A DNA stretch of 64,000 nt, taken from positions 32,001 to 96,000 of IMG/VR virus record IMGVR_UViG_3300003321_000691; one strand, written 5' to 3'. The stretch is from a virus. A program made the translations under genes and the position numbers. Shown piece after piece: positions 38,772 through 46,996 of the stretch. The notes under the pieces were generated by a model. That model was not told the DNA's origin. It made no database searches and was given only the letters and a program-made list of their open reading frames with translations. Every line of letters begins with the position of its first letter. Positions within the stretch are counted from its first letter, which is position 1.

Positions 38772-41734
38772 TCCAAGCACCCGAAAGTACTGTGCAAGAT
38801 AGGTGGGCACGGAATGGGTTCCGAGGACTTACCCGAATCGAGTGCGTAGTAGTGGTCCGACATCTTGGCGGCGTAGGCCTGGATCTCCGCCTTGTGCTCG
38901 GCCAGTGTCTGTTTCTGGCTGTCGTTCACCGGCTTGTAGATGTCGTGGCACCAGTCACCCCACTTGTCCTCGCGCGGCGTGCGGACCTGGATCTCCTTCA
39001 TCAGACCGTCGTGGTCCTTGATGGTGAGGTGCACCGAGCGGTACCCGCCCTCTTGGGGCTTCTCGATGTAGTTGGACTCCTCGACGACGTGGAAGTGCCG
39101 CTTGATGGCGTCGACGTTGGCGTGGACCCCGGCCACGTCCTTGGCGATCATGCGGAACCCGGTGCCATCCCAGAGGTCGCCCGGCTTCTGGTACTTCGGC
39201 TTGCGCTCCATCTTACCCAGCGCGCTCTCCAGCTCCTTGACGCGGCCCTTGACGGCCGTGCCTGGCACAGCGATCTCCTGGAGCTTGGCCTCGGTGCCGG
39301 CGAACGACGCGCGGTGCTGGGCGAGGAACTCGTGCATCGCCTGCCTGTGCGCCTCCACGCGGGCCGAGAGCTTGATCGGGCCGTGGCCCGAGCCGGAGCT
39401 GGTCGGCGTCATCGGCGAGCTGCCACCACCCGAGGTCCACTTGCCGCTGGGGTCGCGTGCCTCGTTCTCGTCGTAGTCGGCACGGACGCCCTGCTTGGCG
39501 AAGTACTCGCGGATGGCGTTGCCACCCTCGACCGTCGACGACATGTCGAAGTCGACGTAATCCCCGCTAGTGTTGCGGGACTGGAGGTGCTTGGTCAGGT
39601 CCTCGACCTTGGCGGAGCCGAGCTTCTCGGCCTTCCACGCGCCGCCTTGCGGGAAGCTGTAAACCACGCTGCCGTTGCCGCCGCTGCGCTTCTGCGCTTC
39701 GCGGCCGACCAGGTGCTCGTCGTCGGAGCCGGAGGTGCGCCGGCCCTGGTTCATGAAGGCGTACTTGCCCGGATTGTCGCCGAGCGTGACCTTGTACGCG
39801 GTCACGGTGTCGCCATAGCCACCGGCTGGTGCGGGGCCGTCGCCTTGGGCACGGCCGATGTGACCGGCCACCGCGTTCGCGTTGCCGGCGTTCTTGTTGC
39901 CGAGATCGGCGCTCTTGCCCGAGCCGAGGCGGTAGACCACGAACGAGTCGCCCGCCTTTGGCTCCTTGTCGCCGGTCTCGTCACCCGAGTGGGTGAGTGG
40001 TGCGCCCGATGCAGTCCACCGCCCGCCCTCGTCGCGCGGGTGCTTGGCCTCGTCGTAGTCATCGGCACGGAATCCGCCGGTGCGTGGCACGCGGAATGGG
40101 TTCTTGCCGGCGCGGTCACCGTTGGCCTGCACATACGGCTTGGGCGGAGTCTCTGGGTCGGGGGCGGCCGGCTCACCCGGAGGCGTGGTCGGATCGGACG
40201 GATCGAAACTGCCCGGCGGCGGGGGCGGCTGATACTCCGGGTCGAGCCTGCCCATCGCACGGAGGTCGTCCTCGGTGACCGGGCCAGACGCCGCGGCTTC
40301 CTGGTTCTCACGAGCGTCGAAGTCGATAGTGATCTCGGGGTTCCACTCGCCCGAGCCCCAGTGCGAGTTGGCCACTTCCTCGGCGGACACGACCTGGCGG
40401 TCGAGCCAGATGGCGTCGGCCTGGGCCGAGACGAGCATTGCCTGGGCGCGGTCCTTGGCGCTCTCCTGCCACAGAGGCTTAAAGCGGACGTTCCACTTCG
40501 GCGGCTCTTTCTTGTCGCCGGTCGTGCGGAAGATGATCTTGATGAGCTGCGTGAGCTGGGGGAGGAGCTTCTCGCGCTGGTACGCGGCGACGCGGTCGTA
40601 GAAGAAGCGGATGTCGCTCTCGCCGGTGGCGTTGAGGCCACTGGGGCTGGTGCCGAACAGAAGCGTGAGCGGCATGTCTGCCGACGCGGCGAGGCGCGTG
40701 GAGAACTTGTCCATCAGGTCCGGCAAGCCGGCGATGGGGGTCTGCGTGCGCTGATAGTCGTCGTCGGAGTCGATGACCGTCGCATTGATCGTCGACGACG
40801 CCATGTCCATGGCCCCGAGGCGCTCCTGGAACAGGGTCGCGCCATCCTCGGACGCGAGCGTGTCCCACAGGTCCTTCATCTTGTAGACAGCCTTGGCGAA
40901 CTCCGAGACGAGCACACCGGCCGAGCCCCACGCGAGGTTGAAGTCGCGAAGGACACGCCACATGCGGACGAGCACCGAGTCGCCCCAGCCGCCTTGCGCC
41001 GCCATCGTTTGGTACCGGCTCACGCGCTGGCCAGGGAACACCAGGAGGCGGCTCTCGTGGATGTCGAACACCGTCTGCGAGTATTGGCCGCCGGCCGGGG
41101 GCAGAATGGCGCGAGAGGTCAGGCGGTAGATCTCGGGCTGGCCGTACTTGGGGGCCCGAGGGTCGGCGTAGCCGTAGACCGGATACAGCTCTCGCGGCTC
41201 CAGCGGCGTCAGCCAGTCGAGCGAACGTACCTTGTCGAGGTCGAGCGGCTTGGTCAGGTCGGTCTGACCGTCGTTGGCGCCGATGAGGACCGCGCCACCG
41301 CCAAGGCCGCGCTCGTACGAGAGGCCGACGCGGATGATGTGGTTCGCGCCCAGGACGTCGAGCTTGTCCAGGACTTCGGCGACGCGGTCAGCCTCGGCCT
41401 GGCCGTCCGCCTCTTCGTCGTCGGTCTCGGGGATGACGACGTCGTAGCCCTCGCGGAGGGCTTCCTTGGGCATGGTCTCGACGGCGCGGGCCGCGAGGTC
41501 ATCGCCACGCCACAGCTCGGCTAGTTGGTCGAAGGTGAGCGTCGCTGCGCGGAAGGAACTGCCCTCGCGCTTGTCCCGGCCGTAGACGCCCAGGCCCGTG
41601 AACGCGTTCATCCATCCAGCGTCGATACGCCGGACCTTCGGCTTGCCTCCTGGGTTGCCGGAGCTACCTGGGGCGAACTTTCCGCCATCGGTGCGTGCCG
41701 GCTTCTTCGGACCCTTGGCCATGGCAAGAACCAT
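38768..41734 (-). CDS. Portal protein fused to ART-like and RelA/SpoT synthetase domains
   Basis: The 988-residue product is far longer than DUF1073 portals, whose domain spans about residues 35-490 here (FDQLAELWRGDDLAARAVETMP, LYPVYGYADPRA, ESRLLVFPG, PLTLLFGTSPSGLNATGESD). A Pro-rich stretch and the linker DDYDEAKHPRDEGGRWTASG (about 562-580) lead to an ART-like segment (590-745; SFVVYRLGSG, NANAVAGHIG, VTAYKVTL, DDEHLVGREA). A second linker, DYDENEARDPSGKW, ends near 765. Residues 789-935 are a RelA/SpoT domain with GRVKELESALGK (829), LWDGTGFRMIA (855), GGYRSVHL (about 897), EIQVRT (about 915) and a late HDIYK. All blocks of an active pyrophosphokinase are present. Start ATG 41734 or 41722. 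Confidence 0.82.
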   Translation of the reverse strand: MVLAMAKGPKKPARTDGGKFAPGSSGNPGGKPKVRRIDAGWMNAFTGLGVYGRDKREGSSFRAATLTFDQLAELWRGDDLAARAVETMPKEALREGYDVVIPETDDEEADGQAEADRVAEVLDKLDVLGANHIIRVGLSYERGLGGGAVLIGANDGQTDLTKPLDLDKVRSLDWLTPLEPRELYPVYGYADPRAPKYGQPEIYRLTSRAILPPAGGQYSQTVFDIHESRLLVFPGQRVSRYQTMAAQGGWGDSVLVRMWRVLRDFNLAWGSAGVLVSEFAKAVYKMKDLWDTLASEDGATLFQERLGAMDMASSTINATVIDSDDDYQRTQTPIAGLPDLMDKFSTRLAASADMPLTLLFGTSPSGLNATGESDIRFFYDRVAAYQREKLLPQLTQLIKIIFRTTGDKKEPPKWNVRFKPLWQESAKDRAQAMLVSAQADAIWLDRQVVSAEEVANSHWGSGEWNPEITIDFDARENQEAAASGPVTEDDLRAMGRLDPEYQPPPPPGSFDPSDPTTPPGEPAAPDPETPPKPYVQANGDRAGKNPFRVPRTGGFRADDYDEAKHPRDEGGRWTASGAPLTHSGDETGDKEPKAGDSFVVYRLGSGKSADLGNKNAGNANAVAGHIGRAQGDGPAPAGGYGDTVTAYKVTLGDNPGKYAFMNQGRRTSGSDDEHLVGREAQKRSGGNGSVVYSFPQGGAWKAEKLGSAKVEDLTKHLQSRNTSGDYVDFDMSSTVEGGNAIREYFAKQGVRADYDENEARDPSGKWTSGGGSSPMTPTSSGSGHGPIKLSARVEAHRQAMHEFLAQHRASFAGTEAKLQEIAVPGTAVKGRVKELESALGKMERKPKYQKPGDLWDGTGFRMIAKDVAGVHANVDAIKRHFHVVEESNYIEKPQEGGYRSVHLTIKDHDGLMKEIQVRTPREDKWGDWCHDIYKPVNDSQKQTLAEHKAEIQAYAAKMSDHYYALDSGKSSEPIPCPPILHSTFGCLD

Positions 41735-41737
41735 GCC
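41724..41737 (+). promoter_or_regulatory. Inverted copy of the TGGCAT-N5-TTGC motif at the portal start
   Basis: The plus strand reads GCAAGAACCATGCC, the reverse of the other copies. It overlaps both candidate start codons of the portal gene. The 15-mer GCAAGAACCATGCCA is shared exactly with the minus strand at 32118-32132. Confidence 0.35.
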
Positions 41738-41770
41738 ACGGCCGCGGCCCTCAGTCCATTCGCTCAGGGT

Positions 41771-41992
41771 CTAAGGGAGCGGAACCCTTACCTCGCTGTG
41801 GAGCCTGAGCTGCCAGGCTGAGGCCACAATCTCGCCACGGTCAACTTTACACTCGACCTGGGACTCTGGGAGGAGCTGCTTGAGCCGGGCGTGCACCGCC
41901 CGGCAGTATGCCAAGAGGTCTTCGCCGTGGATATCGAAGTCCACGTCCACGAGAGCACGCTCGATGTTGTAGTGGAGATCGAACTCGGTCAC
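41771..41992 (-). CDS. Hypothetical protein
   Basis: The 73-residue product starts at GTG 41992 (GTGA overlap). FDLHYNIERALVDVDFDIHGEDLL suggests a small alpha/beta protein; a Cys pair is present. No family is recognised. It is the last gene of the small-gene block before the portal. Confidence 0.5.
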   Translation of the reverse strand: MTEFDLHYNIERALVDVDFDIHGEDLLAYCRAVHARLKQLLPESQVECKVDRGEIVASAWQLRLHSEVRVPLP

Positions 41993-42429
41993 AGCGTAGG
42001 TCCGGCGTACGCTGGGCGTGGGCTTTGCTGCGCCCAGTACGCTTGCACGTGCTTGTCAGGGACCCAGGACTTGGCAGTGATGATTTGCTCGCAGCATCCG
42101 GAGCGGTGCTCGGTGCACATCTCCGGGGCGTTGCCGCAGTGGTACCGCGCCTGGTTAATGCACCCGTCGACGGCACACGCACGGCCAGTGTCACCGCACC
42201 AGTGCAGATCAGCCCACAGCTCCGGCCCTTTTTCGGGGTCACCTGCTTCGTCCCACTCGACGCAGATCTCGCACGCTAGATTGCCGCAAACGGTGAGACC
42301 GCAGTTACGCGAGGTGTGGCTCTGCCACCAGCCGATGCAGTCGATTGGACATCCCGCTGCCACCAGCTCGGCGACGGCCTGAAGGCGCAGCTTGGCCACC
42401 GCGTTGGCTGCCTGAATGGCTGCGTTCAC
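41989..42429 (-). CDS. Cys-rich multi-zinc-finger protein
   Basis: The 146-residue product contains 15 Cys residues in clusters such as CPIDCIGW, CGLTVCGNLACEICVEW, CAVDGCINQARYHCGN and CTEHRSGCCEQ, consistent with three or more zinc sites. The N-terminus is helical. It may bind nucleic acid or a host regulator; no family name is certain. Confidence 0.6.
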   Translation of the reverse strand: MNAAIQAANAVAKLRLQAVAELVAAGCPIDCIGWWQSHTSRNCGLTVCGNLACEICVEWDEAGDPEKGPELWADLHWCGDTGRACAVDGCINQARYHCGNAPEMCTEHRSGCCEQIITAKSWVPDKHVQAYWAQQSPRPAYAGPTL

Positions 42430-42617
42430 GCCTCTCCTCCGTGCTCGGGTTGGGTGCCGCAGTCCTGGCAGTCGTCCCACGGACGGCCGTGGAGGCAGCG
42501 CGGATGCGGGGCCTGGTCGACGGCCTGGCGCATGGCGTGCGCCTCCAGGAGCTGGAGCCATTTCTGGAAGCGGGTCTTGGGATTGATCTTGGGGGTCTGA
42601 GCCTGGTCGTCGCTCAC
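42426..42617 (-). CDS. Small protein with Cys/His end
   Basis: The 63-residue product starts at GTG 42617. A charged helix (FQKWLQLLEAHAMRQAVD) is followed by CLHGRPWDDCQDCGTQPEH, a zinc-finger-like end. Overlaps both neighbours by four bases. Confidence 0.5.
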   Translation of the reverse strand: MSDDQAQTPKINPKTRFQKWLQLLEAHAMRQAVDQAPHPRCLHGRPWDDCQDCGTQPEHGGEA

Positions 42618-43108
42618 TTGGTCCTCTTGGTCTTCTTCGTAGCACGCTTGAGGCCGGGGCATCCATGTTTCGCGGCCCATCGCTCGAATGCGGCCTCATC
42701 CTGGCGGTTCCAGCTAGATAGTACGTAATTGAACACGTGCATGGCATCCGCCACGTGGTTCACATAATGTCCGGCTTGCCGAGCAATCGCGCGTAGTGCT
42801 GAGTCGGTCAACCGACGCATCCAGATCACGCGACGCGAGCTGCCAACGAACTTGCGGTCTTTGTGTGTGGTGGCGCCACCGACGACGACGCGACAGAGCC
42901 AGGGACGGCGTTCTTTATTCGGTCCCTTCTGGGCCAACTCCCACATGCAGTGGAGGATGGACGTCGCGGCGTGCATACCGTGATGGCATAGACGTGGCTT
43001 GCCAGAAACGCGCAAGGTTTTGCCAACCTCGACGCGCCTGCCATCGCCGTAGTTCAGGCGACGGTTAGCCCCGACCAGGTGCCAACCCAAGCGCGTGTGA
43101 CCCTTCAC
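42614..43108 (-). CDS. DUF7666-like hypothetical protein
   Basis: The 164-residue product has GWHLVGANRRLNYGDGRRVEVGKTLRVSG, LCHHGMHAATSIL, CRVVVGGATTHKDRKFVGSSRRVIWMR and LRAIARQ. This order of WHxVG, LCxxGxHA, DKxV and R-V-W blocks is that of a phage family I associate with DUF7666. A basic Lys-rich tail is added. Function unknown. Confidence 0.5.
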   Translation of the reverse strand: MKGHTRLGWHLVGANRRLNYGDGRRVEVGKTLRVSGKPRLCHHGMHAATSILHCMWELAQKGPNKERRPWLCRVVVGGATTHKDRKFVGSSRRVIWMRRLTDSALRAIARQAGHYVNHVADAMHVFNYVLSSWNRQDEAAFERWAAKHGCPGLKRATKKTKRTK

Positions 43109-44193
43109 TTGCTCCTCCGTGCCTTGATGATCGCCTTGACCAAGGCGACCTTGCCGCCGGGGAGCTTGCTCGCGCCGACGATCTTGAGATGCGTGGCGTA
43201 CACGCGGAGGCTGTCGATGGTCTCGTCGATCAGCTTGCGAGGGGTGAGCTTGGCGAGCGAGCGGACCGACTTCACCTCGACGTTGCGTGTCTTCTTCGGC
43301 AGGTTCTCCGGGTCGATGACGTACAGATCGGGGTGGTAGTCTTCGCCACGATCGGTCTGCTCGTCACCCTCGGCAAACTCGTCCGCCTCCTCTTCGGCAG
43401 AGGTCGGCTCGGGGATGTCACTCGGGTCGGCCACCGTGTCCGGGAGGTCGACGCCCACGTCGAGGCCCACGACCTCGTACTCGCAGACGCGCATCTTTTG
43501 GAACGAGGAGTCCTTCGGGATGCACACCACGTTCTCTGGCTTCACGCGGCAGATGACCGTCTGGCCTTGGCCGAACCCCCGAGCGTACTCGGCGGCGCCG
43601 ACGTGCAGACCCTCGTGGCACGGGGTGTCCGCATCATCGGAGATCTTGTTGCGGTCCATACGGATGACCGCACCCGGCGCGTTCGAGATCGTGCCCGAGT
43701 GGCAGTCGAGGAAGTCCGACCTCACACCCTTGTACGCGAGGAACGTGCCGTCCTGCTCGATCGGGATCCCGATGTGCTGGAGGAACGGGTAGAGCTGCTG
43801 GACCGACCGCCAGCTCGGGTTCTGCTGGAGGCGTCCGAAGAAGCGGAGCAACGGACGGGGGTCTTCACCCCTGGACGCCATCGCCGACGCCCGAGTCTGG
43901 AACCCCTCCGGGAGAGGCTCGCCTTTGAACGTGATGGCACCGTTGTCGTTGACTGCGAAGCCGTCGAGCAACGTGTTGAGCGTGTGGTCATCCGTCGACT
44001 GCGACAGGTACGAGAGCAGCGCTCCACCGCGGGTGGTCGACTGCATGATGAGATCCCAGTTGGGGTCGTCCTTGCCCAGCTCGACGCGAATGATCGCGTA
44101 CTGGGTCGTGCCCTTTTGGAAGACCTTGGGGGCGCCGTCGATGATCAGCGTGACGGAGTCGGGGGTCAGGTTGAACGGGATAGGTTGCATCAC
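43105..44193 (-). CDS. rIIB: RIIB-like protein
   Basis: The 362-residue product starts at GTG 44193, overlapping the RIIA stop. LYPFLQHIGIPIEQDGTFLAYKGVRSDFLDCHSGTISN, VIRMDRNKISDDADTPCHEGLHVGAAEYARGF and VICRVKPENVVCIPKD are characteristic of T4 RIIB homologues. An acidic linker and a basic C-terminal domain follow. RII proteins of T4 overcome the lambda Rex exclusion system; here the role is presumably protection against a host defence. Confidence 0.82.
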   Translation of the reverse strand: MMQPIPFNLTPDSVTLIIDGAPKVFQKGTTQYAIIRVELGKDDPNWDLIMQSTTRGGALLSYLSQSTDDHTLNTLLDGFAVNDNGAITFKGEPLPEGFQTRASAMASRGEDPRPLLRFFGRLQQNPSWRSVQQLYPFLQHIGIPIEQDGTFLAYKGVRSDFLDCHSGTISNAPGAVIRMDRNKISDDADTPCHEGLHVGAAEYARGFGQGQTVICRVKPENVVCIPKDSSFQKMRVCEYEVVGLDVGVDLPDTVADPSDIPEPTSAEEEADEFAEGDEQTDRGEDYHPDLYVIDPENLPKKTRNVEVKSVRSLAKLTPRKLIDETIDSLRVYATHLKIVGASKLPGGKVALVKAIIKARRSK

Positions 44194-46364
44194 ACTTCCT
44201 CTTTCTTCTCAGCGTTGAAACGGTCGACGAGCTGGATGTATTTCGCCCAATTCGCGAGGCGCTCGTCACGCTCCTTACGATGGTTGTAGTTCCAGATGAT
44301 CTCGATCCCGCCGTCGCGATACTCGCCCGCTTCCTTGAGCAGCGGGTACGCCGCGGAGATGGCCTCGTAGGCTGCCTGGGCCTCGCACGCGCCTTGGTGC
44401 ACCCCGTTCGCGCGGCCGAGGTCCAAGAGCACTCTGCGGGTTTGGCCATGAACTTCCTTGATGCGTCGCGCAGAGCGCATCGAGTTGCGGACGTACTGCG
44501 AGATGATGTGCTTGCCGCCGAAGGTCTTGATGACGCGGCCCAAGAACTTGTCCGGAGCCGACGAGGCGGGGCCGATCTCCGCCCAAAGGATCTCCTGGAT
44601 GGTACTCATGCGCTCGGGGGTCGCGAGACCCGCAAGCCACGTCTTCCGCCAGACGCTGTACTCGGTGCCGGCGAGCTTGCTGCGGTCGAGCGGCTTCTTG
44701 TGCGTCTCCTTGTACCCGAAGATGGTCGGCATCTCGACATCAAGCGCGTCGGCGATGGCCTTGTCCTCGCGGTAGGTGTTGTAGAACCCGTCCGAATCGA
44801 ACTTCTCCAGGACGACGTAGACGTCGCTATCCTCCGGGGCGCGAGTGACCGCTTCCCAGTGGTCGGAGTACGGCTTGGTGAACCGGGTCGAATTACCCTT
44901 GAATGAGAACATCATCGCACGGTGCTTGGCGCGAAGCTCGGGCGACTTGAAGCCCGGCACGAACGGGGCGTTGAAGTGAAGTGTCGACAGACGGGCGACA
45001 CGTGCGCCTTCGAGCCGGCAAGCCTTCAGGGTCGCGGTGAGCGTGGCTTCGAGCGCTGCGGTCTCGGCCTCGGTCGGAGCAGCCTTGCCTTGGTTCTTGG
45101 CGCGGACCACGTAGTCGAAGTGATCGAGTGAGTAGCCCGCCAGCTTCTTGCCCGTGTCATCGATGAGGAACCGGAGAGCCTTGTCGACGGTGACCTGATT
45201 GGTCGTCGCGTCGTTGCGCACGAGGCGGAACGGGCCGCCGCTCTTGCCGTCGGGGCCAATGTCGCTGTCGTCGAACAGCTTGACCCAGCTCTTGCCAAGG
45301 TCTTGGTATTCGTCGGGCAGATCGAGGTCCAGCTCCTGGAGCACGCGGACCCGGAGACGCTTTTGCCAGTCTGTCTCGGCGTCGCCGTCGAGAATTTCGA
45401 GTGCCTTGGATACGAACTCGTCGACGAGCGTCGTGAACTTCTCGACAAGCGCGTCCTTGGTCTTCTGGGTGTAGCGCAACTCCTCACGCGAGCCGGTGAA
45501 GTGGACCGCGCCCATGTCGAAGCGAAGCACGCCGGAGAGCTTGTGGAGACAGCGGTGCTCCTTCGGAAGCGTCAGCTCTTGGAGGCGCACGCGGTACGGG
45601 ACGCAGCCCATGACTGCGACCCAGCCGCCGAACGGGTTCGCGCCGCCTTCCTCGAAGCTGTAGTTGATCTCGCCCGAAGCCAGTGTCACGCGCTGATCCG
45701 GCGCAGCCGGCAAATCGGTGTTGATGGTCGGACGCGGCTCGAAGAAGCGGTAGAGCGCCTTGGCCTTCTGACGAAACTCGTACTCGTCGTCAGGTTGCGT
45801 GGCGATGACGATCTCGACGCCGGTATCGGCCGGGTCCCACGCCTCCTCGGCGAGTAGGTTGATGACGCCGCGGTCACTCGGGTCGAGCGAGGCGACGTAG
45901 GTGGACCTGAAGCCGCAACGCGGGCCCTCGAAGTCCGGTGTGAACATCTCGGCGTGACGGGAGATGACCGTGAAGCTGTCGGCGTACGAGAACGCCGACT
46001 TGGAGCCGATTCCGAGCATGCCGACCGCATCGTCGCGGTCGCGCTTGGTCGAGGCGCCGTACTGGGTGAAGACGTTGAACACGTCGTCCCGAGAGAGTCC
46101 CGGGCCCGAGTCCTTAATGCGCAGATACCGGTCGTCATCGGTTGGCAGGTGCACTTCGATCGGCACGTGGCCACGGCCGGCGACGCGGTTGGCGTCCCAG
46201 GCGTTGGCGCTGTACTCGCGGAGCACGGCCAGCTTCTTGTCGCTGTAGAGCGTGTCGCGGAGAATGCCCATGATGTGGGCCTCGTCCGCCTTGGAGATGC
46301 CGAAGCTCACGCCCGCGACAGCGCCGCCGACAGCCAGAGTCCGGTCAGTCTTCTGGGGTCTCAT
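44190..46364 (-). CDS. rIIA: RIIA-like protein with GHKL ATPase domain
   Basis: The 724-residue product begins at ATG 46364. LREYSANAWDANRVAGRG gives the N box (Glu and Asn) and LRIKDSGPGLSRDDVFNVFTQYGASTK and MLGIGSKSAFSYADSFTV the G boxes of the GHKL ATPase fold. The long remainder matches the layout of T4 RIIA. It is translated with RIIB through a GTGA overlap. A promoter-like sequence lies directly upstream. Confidence 0.85.
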   Translation of the reverse strand: MRPQKTDRTLAVGGAVAGVSFGISKADEAHIMGILRDTLYSDKKLAVLREYSANAWDANRVAGRGHVPIEVHLPTDDDRYLRIKDSGPGLSRDDVFNVFTQYGASTKRDRDDAVGMLGIGSKSAFSYADSFTVISRHAEMFTPDFEGPRCGFRSTYVASLDPSDRGVINLLAEEAWDPADTGVEIVIATQPDDEYEFRQKAKALYRFFEPRPTINTDLPAAPDQRVTLASGEINYSFEEGGANPFGGWVAVMGCVPYRVRLQELTLPKEHRCLHKLSGVLRFDMGAVHFTGSREELRYTQKTKDALVEKFTTLVDEFVSKALEILDGDAETDWQKRLRVRVLQELDLDLPDEYQDLGKSWVKLFDDSDIGPDGKSGGPFRLVRNDATTNQVTVDKALRFLIDDTGKKLAGYSLDHFDYVVRAKNQGKAAPTEAETAALEATLTATLKACRLEGARVARLSTLHFNAPFVPGFKSPELRAKHRAMMFSFKGNSTRFTKPYSDHWEAVTRAPEDSDVYVVLEKFDSDGFYNTYREDKAIADALDVEMPTIFGYKETHKKPLDRSKLAGTEYSVWRKTWLAGLATPERMSTIQEILWAEIGPASSAPDKFLGRVIKTFGGKHIISQYVRNSMRSARRIKEVHGQTRRVLLDLGRANGVHQGACEAQAAYEAISAAYPLLKEAGEYRDGGIEIIWNYNHRKERDERLANWAKYIQLVDRFNAEKKEEV

Positions 46365-46642
46365 TCTTCCTCCGCCACTACAGTAGGGATAGTGACGCTT
46401 ACTGGCAAGTCCAAATCGTTCGCCCGGGCGGTCCGATTGCCGAATCCGGCGATCCCGGATTGTCGATGCCAGGCAACCCACGCCGCGCGGGACATGCCGC
46501 GCTGCGGAACCTTGCCGGCGAAGAAGTTGATGCGAGCCTGCGCAGCTACGATCGCCGCCGGGTTTCCGCTGGCGGTCGCGCGACGCGCCATCTCGCCCGC
46601 GAGCGCGTGCGGGGATAGAGCATAGAGGGCGCGGGGGATCAC
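46361..46642 (-). CDS. Hypothetical protein
   Basis: The 93-residue product starts at GTG 46642. A helical N-terminal part (LAGEMARRATASGNPAAIVAAQARINFFAG) is followed by a GMSRAAWVAWHRQSG motif. No family is recognised; the 3' end contains the rII promoter. Confidence 0.5.
   Translation of the reverse strand: MIPRALYALSPHALAGEMARRATASGNPAAIVAAQARINFFAGKVPQRGMSRAAWVAWHRQSGIAGFGNRTARANDLDLPVSVTIPTVVAEEE
46380..46408 (-). promoter_or_regulatory. Promoter upstream of the rII genes
   Basis: On the minus strand TTGCCA (46408-46403), a 17-base spacer and TACTGT (46385-46380) fit the promoter family of this phage. The expected start would leave a leader of about ten bases carrying GGAGGA directly before the RIIA ATG. 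It lies within the end of the preceding gene. Confidence 0.45.
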
Positions 46643-46815
46643 GCCGCCCCCTTCACTGGCTTCTTGAAGAAGTCCTTGTCTTCGGCCGTGAACGGCTCCT
46701 CGTCACGGAAGTCCTGGCCACAGCCGCGGCAACGCAGGTACGTCACGCCTCCGAAATAGCCAAGCAGCGTGGAGTGGGTACCTCCACAGCACGGACACTG
46801 AACGATCTCACCCAT
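46639..46815 (-). CDS. Zinc-ribbon protein
   Basis: The 58-residue product starts MGEIVQCPCCGGTHST and continues YLRCRGCGQDF, a classical CPxCG...CxxCG zinc ribbon. An acidic and then Lys-rich tail follows. It may bind RNA polymerase or nucleic acid. Confidence 0.65.
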   Translation of the reverse strand: MGEIVQCPCCGGTHSTLLGYFGGVTYLRCRGCGQDFRDEEPFTAEDKDFFKKPVKGAA

Positions 46816-46996
46816 TGGGATCCTCCACTTCGAGCGCGCCCGTGACCTCGGCGCTGGGGCAGCCGGGGTCGGAGCACGCGGGCACCAGGACATTGCCTGG
46901 CAGGTTTAGAAGACGCGTGGCGGAGCCGGCGCAGTACGCACAATGGCCCCGGCCTTTGAGGTCGGCGCGGAAGTTGGGCTCGACCTCGATGATCAC
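46808..46996 (-). CDS. Small Cys-rich protein
   Basis: The 62-residue product starts at GTG 46996. HCAYCAGSATRLL and PACSDPGCPSAEV give two CxxC-like pairs, a probable zinc site. It overlaps genes on both sides. Confidence 0.55.
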   Translation of the reverse strand: MIIEVEPNFRADLKGRGHCAYCAGSATRLLNLPGNVLVPACSDPGCPSAEVTGALEVEDPNG

